Part shown: positions 7,873 through 16,330 of the stretch, piece by piece | Layout: every line of letters starts with the position of its first letter | How positions within the stretch are numbered: position 1 is the stretch's first letter | Source: an uncultured Eubacteriales bacterium | GTDB lineage: Bacteria; Bacillota; Clostridia; Christensenellales; Christensenellaceae | Direction: 5' to 3' | Assembly: GCA_948468985.1 (NCBI GenBank) | Contig: CAOKKG010000007.1 | Location: 1 to 38,590 of the forward strand | Length of the DNA stretch: 38,590 bases | The notes under the pieces: generated by a model | What the model was told of the DNA's origin: nothing | Database searches by the model: none | The model's input: the letters and a program-made list of their open reading frames with translations, nothing else | Translations under genes and position numbers: made by a program

Positions 7873-9822
7873 ATGAGCAAACCTACATTTTACATCACGA
7901 CGCCCATATATTATCCGAGCGATAATCTGCACATCGGCCATGCCTATTGCACCGTGGCGGCGGATGCGATGGCCCGCTTCAAACGGCAGACAGGCTATGA
8001 TGTCATGTTTCTCACGGGGACGGACGAACACGGACAAAAAATCGAAAAGAAAGCGGCCGATGCGGGCATGTCGCCCAAGCAGTATGTAGACCATATTGTT
8101 GACGGCGTGCAGCGGCTTTGGAAGCTCATGAACATCTCCCATGACGATTTTATCCGCACGACCGAGCCGCGGCACGAGAAGGCGGTGCAGAAGATCTTCC
8201 AAAAGCTCTACGACCAGGGCGACATCTATAAGGGCGAATACGAGGGGTGGTACTGTACCCCGTGTGAATCCTTCTGGCTCGACCGGCAGCTAAAAGACGG
8301 CAAGTGCCCGGACTGCGGCCGCCCGGTGCAGAAGGCGAAGGAGGAGAGCTATTTCTTCCGCCTGTCCAAATACGCGCCGCGCATCATCGAGCACATCAAG
8401 ACGCACCCGGACTTCATCCAGCCGGTATCGCGCGCGAACGAGATGCTGCAGAACTTCCTGCTCCCGGGGCTCGAGGACCTCGCCGTTTCGCGGACCTCGT
8501 TTTCGTGGGGCATCCCGGTCCCGTTTGACCCGAAGCATGTCATCTATGTCTGGATCGATGCGCTCACGAACTATATCACCGCGCTTGGCTATGGCAGCGA
8601 CGATGACAGCAAGTATCAAAAGTATTGGCCGGCGGACATCCACCTCGTGGGCAAGGAGATCATCCGGTTCCACACCATCATCTGGCCGGCGATGCTCATG
8701 GCGCTCGGGCTGCCGCTGCCGAAGCAGGTATACGGCCACGGGTGGGTCGTGCTGGACGGCGGCAAGATGAGCAAGTCCAAGGGCAATGTGGTCGATCCGG
8801 TCATGCTGGCAAAGCGGTACGGCGTGGATTCGCTGCGGTACTTCCTGCTGCGCGACATGCCGCTCGGGCAGGACAGCCTGTTTTCCAACGAGATTCTCAT
8901 TAACCGCATCAATTCCGACCTCGCAAACGACCTCGGCAACCTGCTTTCCAGAAGCCTTAGTATGGCGGAAAAGTACTTCGGCGGCGTGGTGCCCTCCCCG
9001 GGCGAAGAGGTCCCGGCGGAGGATGAGCCGATTTTGTCGCTCGCGCGGGCGCTGCCGGGTGAGCTGGAGGCGCGCATGAACGGGCTCCGGCTGGCGGACG
9101 CGCTGGCGCTCATCTTTGAATACACGGGCGCGCTCAACAAGTATATCGATGTGACGGCGCCGTGGATCCTCGCGAAGGACGAGGAAAAGAAGCCGCGCCT
9201 CGCGACGGTGATCTACAACCTCCTAGAGGGCTTGCGCATCGTGGGCGTTTTGCTTTCGAGCTTCCTGCCCGAGACGGCGGAGGCCATGCGCGCGCAGCTC
9301 GGCGTGTCGGAGGAGGCATACACCTGGCAGAGCATCCTCTCCTATGGCGGCCTGCCGGTGGGCACGGTGCTCAAAAAGGGCACGGCGCTCTTCCCGCGCA
9401 TCGATGTGAAAAAGGAATTGGCGGAGCTTTCTGAGATGGAGCAAGCGGCCAAGGCGGCGGCCCAGGCGGCGAACAAGCCCGCGATGCTGCCCGTAAAGCC
9501 CGAGATTACGATCGACGAGGTGGACAAGCTCGACCTGCGCACGGCCAAGGTGGTCGCGGCGGAGGAAGTGAAGAAGAGCGACAAGCTGTTGAAGCTCACC
9601 TTGCAGATGGGCGACGAGCAGCGCACGATCGTCTCCGGCATCCGCCCCAAGTATTCGGCGGAGCAGATGGTCGGGCGGACGATCGTCATCGTTGCGAATT
9701 TGAAGCCCGCCAAGATCCGCGGCGTCGAGTCGCAGGGCATGATCCTCGCGGTGGGCGACGAGGGCGTGGACGCGCTGCTCTCGACGGATGTGCCGGTGGA
9801 AAGCGGCGTGAGCGTGCATTGA
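7873..9822 (+). CDS. metG: methionyl-tRNA synthetase
   Basis: Charges tRNA(Met) for initiation and elongation. The 649-residue class I enzyme shows the HIGH motif (residues 20-23), a zinc knuckle with C128, C131, C145 and C148, the KMSKSKG motif (298-304) and the WIDALTNYI segment of the editing/active-site region. Residues from about 545 on, starting ITIDEVDKLDLRTAKV, are the appended EMAP/Trbp111 tRNA-binding domain that makes the enzyme a dimer. The start ATG 7873 follows AAGGAGGG; an upstream ATG at 7840 lies before the ribosome-binding site. The last base of the stop is shared with the tatD ATG (TGATG). Confidence 0.98.
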   Translation: MSKPTFYITTPIYYPSDNLHIGHAYCTVAADAMARFKRQTGYDVMFLTGTDEHGQKIEKKAADAGMSPKQYVDHIVDGVQRLWKLMNISHDDFIRTTEPRHEKAVQKIFQKLYDQGDIYKGEYEGWYCTPCESFWLDRQLKDGKCPDCGRPVQKAKEESYFFRLSKYAPRIIEHIKTHPDFIQPVSRANEMLQNFLLPGLEDLAVSRTSFSWGIPVPFDPKHVIYVWIDALTNYITALGYGSDDDSKYQKYWPADIHLVGKEIIRFHTIIWPAMLMALGLPLPKQVYGHGWVVLDGGKMSKSKGNVVDPVMLAKRYGVDSLRYFLLRDMPLGQDSLFSNEILINRINSDLANDLGNLLSRSLSMAEKYFGGVVPSPGEEVPAEDEPILSLARALPGELEARMNGLRLADALALIFEYTGALNKYIDVTAPWILAKDEEKKPRLATVIYNLLEGLRIVGVLLSSFLPETAEAMRAQLGVSEEAYTWQSILSYGGLPVGTVLKKGTALFPRIDVKKELAELSEMEQAAKAAAQAANKPAMLPVKPEITIDEVDKLDLRTAKVVAAEEVKKSDKLLKLTLQMGDEQRTIVSGIRPKYSAEQMVGRTIVIVANLKPAKIRGVESQGMILAVGDEGVDALLSTDVPVESGVSVH

Positions 9823-10595
9823 TGCGGCTCATCGATTCGCACGCGCACCTCTTGTCGGCGGCGTTTGACGACGACCGGGCGGCGGTGATGGCCGCGCTTT
9901 CCGAAAACATGGAGGCGGTCGTGGAATGCGCCTCCGCGCCGGAGGACTTTCCGCGCATCCGGGAGCTCACACAGGCATGGCCGTTCCTATACGGTGCGGT
10001 GGGCGTGCACCCAGAGGAAATCTCCCACTGGGACGCGGCCGCGGCGGAAACGGTGGCCGCGGCGCTTGCGGGCGAAAGAATCGTCGCGGTGGGCGAAGTG
10101 GGCTTGGATTACCATTGGGCGCCCGAGACGGCGGCAAGGCAGAAGGAGGCGCTCGCCGCGCAGATCGAGCTGGCGCGGCAGGCGGACAAGCCGGTGATTT
10201 TACACAACCGCGAGGCGACGGCGGACCTGTACGACCTCCTGCGCGCGCACAGGGGCGTGCGGGGCGTGGTACACTGCTTTTCGGACGGCGTAGAGGTCGC
10301 CCGGCAGGCGCTGGACCTCGGGTATTATATCGGTATCGGCGGCGTGCTGACCTTCAAAAAGCCGGGCCCCGTGCGCGAGGCGGCGGCCTATGCGCCGCTG
10401 GAGCGCATCCTGCTGGAGACGGACTGCCCCTACCTTGCGCCCGCCCCCCACCGCGGCAAGCGCAACCGGCCGGACTTTGTGCGGTACACGGCGGCGGTGC
10501 TGGCGGAGATCCGCGGCATCTCGGCGGAGGAGGTTATCCGCACGGCCAACGCCAATGCGCGGCGGCTGTTCGGCCTGCCAATGGCGGAAGAGTAA
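9822..10595 (+). CDS. tatD: TatD-family metal-dependent DNase
   Basis: Member of the TatD/YabD hydrolase family, a two-metal TIM-barrel nuclease. Metal ligands are recognisable: DSHAHL at residues 5-10 (His7, His9), VGEVGLDYH with the bridging Glu, H in ILHNREA, H in GVVHCFSDG and the late Asp in LLETDCPYL. Length (257 residues) is typical. ATG 9822 overlaps the metG stop; a TTG three bases earlier is in frame but less likely. Gene order metG-tatD is the Bacillus order (metS-yabD). A strong terminator follows, and the usual next gene, yabE, appears only 8 kb further on. Confidence 0.95.
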   Translation: MRLIDSHAHLLSAAFDDDRAAVMAALSENMEAVVECASAPEDFPRIRELTQAWPFLYGAVGVHPEEISHWDAAAAETVAAALAGERIVAVGEVGLDYHWAPETAARQKEALAAQIELARQADKPVILHNREATADLYDLLRAHRGVRGVVHCFSDGVEVARQALDLGYYIGIGGVLTFKKPGPVREAAAYAPLERILLETDCPYLAPAPHRGKRNRPDFVRYTAAVLAEIRGISAEEVIRTANANARRLFGLPMAEE

Positions 10596-10610
10596 ATACA
10601 AGGCAACTTA

Positions 10611-10644
10611 AAAACGGAACCTTCGAAAGAGGTTCCGTTTTTTT
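10611..10644 (+). terminator. terminator of metG-tatD operon
   Basis: AAAACGGAACC (10611-10621) pairs perfectly with GGTTCCGTTTT (10631-10641) and is followed by further T. Confidence 0.9.
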
Positions 10645-11010
10645 GCGGCCGCAAGCCATGGTCGAAATGCGTTGGGAAAGGTGCAACGACAGGCGGGCGA
10701 GGGGGCTTTCCTGTGCGCTGGGCGGCATTTACGAAGAAATAGGCAGCTCTATTCACTCTTAAAGTTTTTGATGTTTTTTATTTGGATTTACAAGTTCGTC
10801 AATAATAGAATGTATAGCAAAATCGGTTAACTGTCGCATGATTTTCTACACCTATTCAGTTCATAGTTTCCGGCGCGAATATTCTTTCCTGCTGTTGAAA
10901 TTTCTTTTTTTCAATGAGGAAGGAAACCTTTTCGCTGGCGTTCTGTCCGGGTATTCCAATTCGGAAGAAATCCCCCTGGCCGATTGGTTTTATAGTTATG
11001 CCGTTCCTCG
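10645..11010. other. intergenic stretch with lower GC
   Basis: About 365 bp between the tatD terminator and the end of the convergent DUF819 gene. The second half is clearly AT-richer than its surroundings. A 66-codon frame at 10838-11038 on the plus strand runs into the DUF819 gene, lacks a ribosome-binding site and resembles nothing. I see no RNA gene. It marks the left edge of the accessory segment inserted between tatD and yabE. Confidence 0.4.
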
Positions 11011-12165
11011 TCAGCAAAACAGCCGCATAAGCGCGTAGGCCGCGAAGCCCGCGTAGTTGGCGACGACAAAGCCGAAGATGGAAAAGAGCAGTCCCACAGC
11101 GATGACATCGCGGTTCTTCATGAACTGTGCGAGCGGGGGGATGAACGCGGGGCTGAAGATGGCGGCGGCCGAGGTGATGAGCGCCGTGTCAGCGTCGATG
11201 CGGAACAGACGGCACAGCAGGAGGTGCAGCACGGCTGCGGCGAGCTGGATGAACAGCATGAGGAGCATGAGGTCGACCGGGCCGGCCTCGGCATCCGGCG
11301 ACAGGTGGAACATCGCGCCGATGGCCACACAGAACATGTCGATCAGGTATTGCCCGGTGGCGTAGGAGCCGCTGCTTTCCCGCACGCGCGGGATGAACGA
11401 GCAGGCGATGGAAAGACTCGTGATGCACAGCATTTCGAGCACGGCATCCTGGGTGTTGCCCGTGCAGAGGTAGGAAATGCCCATGGAGGCGAGCACGATG
11501 CCGACGGCCAGCGCGATCATGGGCAGGCGCTCGCGCAGCATGGAGAGGCGGAAGCGCTGCATCCCGGCGTGCATGGTGTTCGCCAGGTCCTGTTCTGCGG
11601 TGGAGGCATCGCTTTTTTGGTATTTGGGCAAGAAGCGCCGCGCGAGCGGCGGGAGGACGAGCGCCGCGATGCCGAGATAGACCGTCCCCGCGACGATGTA
11701 GGCCGTGTTGAGCAGCGTGAGCGTGTCGCCCGTCAGCCCCACGGCGTTGCCGACCGCGGCCATGTTCACGAGCCCGCCCACGAACAGCCCGGCTAGGCTG
11801 GCGTCGATGGCGGCGGAATCCGCCCCCATGCGGGAAGAAAACAGCAGGTGGGCGCCCACGCTGACCGCGACGACGCAGACGCAGATGAGCGAAAACGACC
11901 GCACGGCGGGCTTGGCGAGGTGCCGCATAGCGCGAAAGTCCAGGCTGAACAGCAAAAACGGGATGGCGAGGCTCACGCAGGCGTCGGAAATGCGCGAGGC
12001 GGGCGCGGAATCCGGGAGCACGAAGGAGAGTGCGATGCCGCCGGCAAAGCAGAGCAGCGACGGCCCCACAAAGCCCAGCGGGCGGAAGCGCGCGCACAGC
12101 CAGTAGGCCAGCCGCGGCAGCAGCGCGATGAGGGCGAGGGAAAGGAGAAAATGCCAGATATTCAT
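11011..12165 (-). CDS. DUF819 family (YjcL-like) membrane protein
   Basis: Polytopic inner-membrane protein of 384 residues with about ten hydrophobic segments. Length and pattern, including LLPRLAYWL near the start, GGLVNMAAVGNAVGL in the middle and the late SAAAIFSPAFIPPLAQ, fit the DUF819/YjcL family, whose substrate is unknown and which is distantly like keto-acid/auxin-type carriers. A hydrophilic loop (about residues 178-205, ending in MHAGMQRFRLSMLRERLP) divides two halves that look like an inverted repeat. The gene has its own promoter and faces away from the carrier/flavodoxin operon. The ribosome-binding site is weak (AAGGCGG). Function not known; family call fairly firm. Confidence 0.75.
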   Translation of the reverse strand: MNIWHFLLSLALIALLPRLAYWLCARFRPLGFVGPSLLCFAGGIALSFVLPDSAPASRISDACVSLAIPFLLFSLDFRAMRHLAKPAVRSFSLICVCVVAVSVGAHLLFSSRMGADSAAIDASLAGLFVGGLVNMAAVGNAVGLTGDTLTLLNTAYIVAGTVYLGIAALVLPPLARRFLPKYQKSDASTAEQDLANTMHAGMQRFRLSMLRERLPMIALAVGIVLASMGISYLCTGNTQDAVLEMLCITSLSIACSFIPRVRESSGSYATGQYLIDMFCVAIGAMFHLSPDAEAGPVDLMLLMLFIQLAAAVLHLLLCRLFRIDADTALITSAAAIFSPAFIPPLAQFMKNRDVIAVGLLFSIFGFVVANYAGFAAYALMRLFC

Positions 12166-12206
12166 AGGAAACCGCCTTCGAAAAAATTCCTTTCTAGTAT
12201 CTTATT

Positions 12207-12235
12207 ATTATATAGAAAGAATGCGCGCGGCGCAA
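12207..12235 (-). promoter_or_regulatory. promoter of the DUF819 gene
   Basis: Minus strand TTGCGC (12235-12230), 17-nt spacer, TATAAT (12212-12207), 42 nt before the start codon. Confidence 0.75.
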
Positions 12236-12592
12236 ATCAAACCGCGCAGGCGGGTGCGAAACGGCGCTTGCCAATGGCGCAAACGGGCGGAGAGCGACTG
12301 CCGAAGGGAACGGCAGAAAGGGTGCAGAGCAATGGACACAGGCGAGGCGGGAGGGACGGGCAGGCGATGGGGGAGGGGGCGTCATGGGGGATGTGGCCTT
12401 AGGCGAAATAGGAAAAGAGAGCGCCTGCTGCCCCCGGCTGCGAGGGAAAATTTGCAAAAGACCTTGACCTAAACCAAGCTTTAGGATATATACTTAAAAA
12501 GAAAATCGGCGGGCGGACGGAAAACGCGCCGGGCCCAAAGTGTGAAACCGCGTATTGCGGCGGCATAAATTTTTTATCATAAGAGGATTTGT
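12236..12592. other. intergenic region between divergent DUF819 and carrier genes
   Basis: About 360 bp. The left end holds the DUF819 promoter and the right half a MerR-type promoter (12464-12494) for the efflux carrier. The middle ~200 bp is GC-rich, G-strand biased and carries nothing I recognise. Confidence 0.5.
12464..12494 (+). promoter_or_regulatory. MerR-type promoter/operator of the carrier-flavodoxin operon
   Basis: TTGACC (12464-12469) and TATACT (12489-12494) are 19 bp apart instead of 17, the hallmark of promoters activated by MerR-family proteins. The spacer holds a perfect dyad, CCTAAA-N6-TTTAGG (12468-12485). The same half-sites occur at the start of the MerR gene near 27.85 kb, making that protein the best candidate regulator (inference). 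Confidence 0.8.
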
Positions 12593-13528
12593 ATGGAAAC
12601 GGTATGGAAGATCTTAGAGCTGGTGCTGCCGGTATTGGTCATGATTTTCATCGGGCAGCTGTCTAAGCTGCGCGGGTCGATCTCGCAGGAGACGGTGAAC
12701 GGCATGAAGAACCTGATCTGCAACTACTTTTTGCCGATTGCGCTGTTCTATTCGCTCGCCACGGTGGAGCTTTCGATGCAGATGCTGCTCATCCTGCTGG
12801 TCGGGCTGGTCATGAATTCGACAGCGTTCGGGCTGGGCTTTTTGTTCAAGCGGCTGTTCCGGATCGACAATCGGTACTTCCCCTACCTGCTTGCAGGCTA
12901 TGAGGTGGGGCTTTTGGGCATGGCGCTGTTCCCGCTGCTCTATGGGCAGGAAGGGCTCGGGTACCTCGCGTCGCTGGACCTCGCGAACTGCTTTTTCTTC
13001 TTCTTCATCCTGCTCCCCTCCATGCAGGCCAGCGGCGGGGCGCAGAAGCAGAGCTTTGCGGACAAGATGAAGTCCATCCTGCGCGTGCCCTCGGTCATCG
13101 GGTGCATTTTGGGCGTTCTTTTAAATGCGACGGGCGTCGCGGGGTGGGCGCTTTCCTCGGCCCTCGGGCCGACGGTCAAGGCATGCATCTCGCTTGCGAC
13201 GCAGGCGTCCACGCCGCTTGTGCTCATCGTCGTGGGGTATGGATTGTCGTTTAACAAAAAGATCATGGGCATGGTGCTAAAGACCTGCTCGCTGCGCGTG
13301 GTGGGCATGGCGATCGTGTGCGGCGTGTCGCTCGGGCTCTTCCGCCTGCTCGGCGTTTCGAGCCCGCTTGCGGCCTATGCGTCCATCTTCATGTGCTCGC
13401 TGTCCGCGCCGTATGCCTGCTCGATGTACGCAACGGACGAGACGCAGCAGGAATATATCAGCACGCAGCTGAGCCTGTATGTGGTGGTGACCATCTTGGT
13501 ATTCACGCTTTTAAGCATCTTTGGATGA
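12593..13528 (+). CDS. auxin efflux carrier (AEC) family permease
   Basis: Ten-segment membrane transporter of 311 residues. The two halves each have five hydrophobic segments, as in AEC/bile-acid-type carriers; family features include the N-terminal LVLPVLVMIFIGQLSK, the early NYFLPIALFYSLATVELSM and the second-half SLATQASTPLVLIVVGYGL. Substrates of bacterial members are organic acids such as malate or malonate, or are unknown; none can be assigned here. ATG 12593 lies behind AAGAGGA. A flavodoxin gene follows 39 bases after the stop, so the two form an operon, and the promoter is of the MerR type, pointing to induction by a reactive or toxic compound (inference). Confidence 0.85.
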   Translation: METVWKILELVLPVLVMIFIGQLSKLRGSISQETVNGMKNLICNYFLPIALFYSLATVELSMQMLLILLVGLVMNSTAFGLGFLFKRLFRIDNRYFPYLLAGYEVGLLGMALFPLLYGQEGLGYLASLDLANCFFFFFILLPSMQASGGAQKQSFADKMKSILRVPSVIGCILGVLLNATGVAGWALSSALGPTVKACISLATQASTPLVLIVVGYGLSFNKKIMGMVLKTCSLRVVGMAIVCGVSLGLFRLLGVSSPLAAYASIFMCSLSAPYACSMYATDETQQEYISTQLSLYVVVTILVFTLLSIFG

Positions 13529-13567
13529 GGGAGCGGTATACAGGAATAGAAAATGGAGGGAAAGAGT

Positions 13568-14044
13568 ATGGCAAAGAAATTGGTGGCGTATTTTACGGCC
13601 AGCGGCGGCGGGGTGACGCGGCGCGCGGCGGAGGCTCTTGCGGCGGCGGCGGGCGCGGATCTCGTGGAGATCGCGCCGGTAGAGGCATATACGGCGGCAG
13701 ATCTCGATTGGAGGGACGAACACAGCCGCAGCACCCTGGAACACAAGGACGCAGCCTCGCGCCCGGCGATCCGGCAGGCAGCGAATACGGATGGGTATGA
13801 CACGATCTTTCTTGGCTTCCCGATCTGGTGGTATACCGCGCCGCAGATCATCCGGACCTACCTCGAAAGCGGCGATTTTGCGGGCAAGACGGTCGTGCCC
13901 TTTGCGACCTCGGGCGGCAGCGAGCTCGGCGGCACGGTGGAGGATCTCCGGCCGAGCGCGCCGGCGGCGAATTGGAAGCCGGGCCGGATGCTGAACGGCC
14001 GATTGGACGCGGCAGAGCTCAAGGCCTGGGCGGAGGAACAATAA
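13568..14044 (+). CDS. flavodoxin (Flavodoxin_4 type)
   Basis: FMN-binding electron carrier or small flavin oxidoreductase of 158 residues. It follows the pattern of clostridial Flavodoxin_4 proteins: KKLVAYFTASG at the N-terminus, the SRSTLEHKDAASRPAI region, FLGFPIWWYTAPQIIRTYLE and PFATSGGSELGGT, which form the isoalloxazine-binding loops. An oddity lies in the phosphate loop, TASGGGVTRRAAE, which has two more glycines than the usual SASG(V/T)T form. ATG 13568 is chosen because GGAGGGAAAG precedes it; an in-frame ATG at 13553 overlaps that site. It is co-transcribed with the AEC carrier behind the MerR-type promoter and followed by a terminator. Confidence 0.9.
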   Translation: MAKKLVAYFTASGGGVTRRAAEALAAAAGADLVEIAPVEAYTAADLDWRDEHSRSTLEHKDAASRPAIRQAANTDGYDTIFLGFPIWWYTAPQIIRTYLESGDFAGKTVVPFATSGGSELGGTVEDLRPSAPAANWKPGRMLNGRLDAAELKAWAEEQ

Positions 14045-14053
14045 CGGCGGAAG

Positions 14054-14086
14054 GCGTCGGCGGGCGAAAGCCCCCGGCGCTTTTTT
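14054..14086 (+). terminator. terminator after flavodoxin
   Basis: A GC-rich stem (14054-14065 with 14070-14080, one bulge and one wobble) closed by a GAAA tetraloop and followed by six T. Confidence 0.8.
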
Positions 14087-14139
14087 GGCACAGCCGGAAA
14101 ATTCCCCAAATGCGCTGCGCCATGCGCGCGAAAATCTGC

Positions 14140-14145
14140 TATAAT
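14140..14145 (+). promoter_or_regulatory. -10 box of the phosphoribosyltransferase promoter
   Basis: A perfect TATAAT lies 56 nt before the start codon; no good -35 box is visible at 16-18 nt (best is TGCGCC at 18), so it may need an activator. Confidence 0.45.
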
Positions 14146-14200
14146 AAAAGGGAATTGTAAAATGCATGTAAAATTTGAAATGAGTAAGGAGGAACCCCTC

Positions 14201-14722
14201 ATGGATCAATTGCAACAACGGATCGCGGCGCTGCTGCCGCGGGATTCCATCGGACGGCGGGACCTGCTCCCGGTGCTGTCCGACCGGGCGCTGTCGGGTG
14301 AGATCGCGAAAAAGCTGGCCGCGCCGTTTGCGGGCAAGGCGGAGGTCGTCGTCGCGCCGGAGGCCCTCGGGTGGCTGCTCGGCGAAAAGATCGCGCAGGA
14401 GCTGGATCTGCCGCTCGTGCCGCTGCGCAAGGGCGAAAAGCTCCCCTATGCGAGCGAGGACCTGTACCGCGTGGCGTTTATGGACTACTCCGGGCGCCGG
14501 AAGTCGCTCGAGACGGCCAAGAGCGCGCCGCTTACGGGCAAGCGGGTGCTCATCGTGGACGAATGGATTGAGACGGGCGCGCAGATCATGGCGGTTATGG
14601 CGCTTCTGAAAAAATTCGGCGCAGAGGTCGCGGGCATCGCGGCGATCGGCGTGAACCGGGGGCCGCGCACGGACGCCTGGACGGAGGCGGGGCTGCTTAC
14701 CTGCATCGGCCGGGATTTTTGA
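14201..14722 (+). CDS. adenine-phosphoribosyltransferase-like protein
   Basis: Type I phosphoribosyltransferase fold, 173 residues, using PRPP. The PRPP-binding loop is VLIVDEWIETGAQ (116-128), with the two acidic residues and the TG pair; an earlier VVVAPEALGWLLGEKIAQEL and PLVPLRKGEKLPY match the nucleotide-binding and flexible-loop regions of adenine phosphoribosyltransferases. The loop departs from canonical Apt (VDDxxATGGT), so this is likely a paralogue rather than the housekeeping Apt, and its base is uncertain. The start ATG 14201 has AAGGAGG eight bases upstream; the upstream ATG 14162 lacks one. It is followed after 39 bases by a MATE exporter, suggesting an operon. Confidence 0.8.
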   Translation: MDQLQQRIAALLPRDSIGRRDLLPVLSDRALSGEIAKKLAAPFAGKAEVVVAPEALGWLLGEKIAQELDLPLVPLRKGEKLPYASEDLYRVAFMDYSGRRKSLETAKSAPLTGKRVLIVDEWIETGAQIMAVMALLKKFGAEVAGIAAIGVNRGPRTDAWTEAGLLTCIGRDF

Positions 14723-14761
14723 GAGAGTTTGGAAGGAGAAAGGAATTAAGGGGGGATTTTT

Positions 14762-16225
14762 TTGGAGGAAACGCAAACAAAATCGGGAAAAGACAGCATG
14801 CAGAACCGGATCGGGCAGGATTTCTCGCTCTGGCAGCTCATCCGCTTTGCCTTTCCGGCAATTCTGACGAACCTATGCACGCAGCTGTTCCGGTCGATGG
14901 ACGACGGATTATTTGTGAGCCGCTATGTGGGCGAACGGGCGCTGTCGTCCATTAGCCTGCTCTCGCCCGTGAACAGCGTCATCATGGCGTTTGCGCAATT
15001 GTTCGCCATCGGCGCGAGCACGCTTTCCGCGCAATGCATGGGGCGGCATGAGCAAAAGGAAGCGAAGCGCATCTTTACGCGCATCTGTATCGTTGCGGTG
15101 ACGGCGGGCGCGGCCTTTGCCGTTCTTTTAAACCTGTTCTGCGATCCAATCTGCCGCTTCCTCGGGGCGGATGAGGAGCTTATTGCCAATTCGCGCATCT
15201 TTGTGCGTATCGTGTTTACGGATACGCCGGTCAATCTGCTGATTGCCGTGTTCGGGGCGTATTATTCGACGGCCGGCAAGCCGCAGATGGGCCTGTTTTG
15301 CTCGATCCTGAGCGGCGTCGTCAACATCGTGTTTGACATCCTGTTTATCGCGGTGTGGAAATGGGGGGTCGTGGGCTCCAGCCTGTCCACGGTGCTCGGC
15401 GAAGTGGCCGTGTGTATCGCGGGGCTGTGCTTTTTCTTCGGCGGCAAGCACGAGATCCACTTTGTAAAGCCGGGCGGGCACTATATGGGCACCCTACAGG
15501 CGGCGTGGAAGTCCGGCTTTTCGCAGTTCATCAACAGCATTTCCTTTAGCCTTGTAAACTTTGTCACAAACAAGACGCTGCTGTCCATCCTGGGGGCGGA
15601 CGGCATCGCGGCCAACACGATCATCAGCGACCTGCGCATTGTGCTCAATGCGGCGTTTGTGGGCTATGTGACCTGCGTGGGGCCGGTCATTGCGTATAAT
15701 TACGGGAGCCGCGACAAAGTGCGATTAAAACGCATTCTGGGCTATAATTTGCGGGTGTGGTTCTTTGGCACGATCGCCGTGACCATCTTGGGCGAACTGC
15801 TCCGCGGGCCGCTCATTTCCATTTTTTTTGGAAATCACATCCCGCCACACCTATATGACATGACCTACCTTGGGCTCAGCATCGAATTTTGCAGCTGCAT
15901 GTTCACCTGTGGGTGCATCTTCGTCATGCGCATGTTTGTGGCGCTGGGCAGCCCCAAGACGGCGTCCGTGTTGACGCTGAGCCGCAATTTCGTCATTCGC
16001 CTTAGCATGATGCTGCTGCTCCCGTGGGCGCTCGGGGAATTGGGCGTGTGGCTCGCCATCCCTGTGAGCGAGCTGTTGTCCTTCCTCGTCGCGGCGGGGC
16101 TCGTCATCCGCAACGCGGATAATTACGGATACGGCAAGAGCGGGGTGGCTTTGCGCATGCAGGGCGAGCTGAGCCAGGAGGAGCTGCAAGAAATCATGGA
16201 AGCCGCAGGCGAGGACGAGGAATAA
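14762..16225 (+). CDS. MATE-family efflux transporter (first copy)
   Basis: Twelve-segment cation-coupled exporter of drugs or metabolites in the inner membrane; 487 residues. Family features are FAFPAILTNLCTQLFRSMDDGLFVSRYVG, AYYSTAGKPQMG, NIVFDILFI and GYVTCVGPVIAYNYG. I chose a TTG start at 14762, five bases after a GGGGGGA site, because its product begins MEET, like the second MATE protein in this window (MEETMQ); the next ATG at 14798 would remove 12 residues. The two MATE proteins are clearly paralogous along their whole length, including matching NYGYG ends, but this one has an extra acidic C-terminal tail (about 25 residues). It is probably co-transcribed with the phosphoribosyltransferase. 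Substrate unknown. Confidence 0.92.
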   Translation: MEETQTKSGKDSMQNRIGQDFSLWQLIRFAFPAILTNLCTQLFRSMDDGLFVSRYVGERALSSISLLSPVNSVIMAFAQLFAIGASTLSAQCMGRHEQKEAKRIFTRICIVAVTAGAAFAVLLNLFCDPICRFLGADEELIANSRIFVRIVFTDTPVNLLIAVFGAYYSTAGKPQMGLFCSILSGVVNIVFDILFIAVWKWGVVGSSLSTVLGEVAVCIAGLCFFFGGKHEIHFVKPGGHYMGTLQAAWKSGFSQFINSISFSLVNFVTNKTLLSILGADGIAANTIISDLRIVLNAAFVGYVTCVGPVIAYNYGSRDKVRLKRILGYNLRVWFFGTIAVTILGELLRGPLISIFFGNHIPPHLYDMTYLGLSIEFCSCMFTCGCIFVMRMFVALGSPKTASVLTLSRNFVIRLSMMLLLPWALGELGVWLAIPVSELLSFLVAAGLVIRNADNYGYGKSGVALRMQGELSQEELQEIMEAAGEDEE

Positions 16226-16282
16226 AGTCCCGCTGGGGGCGAGCGCCTGCATGGGCAAACAAGGCACACGAAAAGCAACCAA

Positions 16283-16309
16283 AAAGAGACTGCCCCCGGC
16301 AGTCTCTTT
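16283..16309. terminator. bidirectional terminator, MATE and PBP genes
   Basis: AAAGAGACTGCC (16283-16294) pairs perfectly with GGCAGTCTCTTT (16298-16309); A/T runs on both sides serve the converging genes. Confidence 0.9.
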
Positions 16310-16330
16310 GTATATGTGCGATTGCCCGCT

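Noticed and set aside
10838..11038. 66-codon plus-strand frame before the DUF819 gene
   Set aside because: No ribosome-binding site, overlaps the end of the DUF819 gene, resembles nothing.
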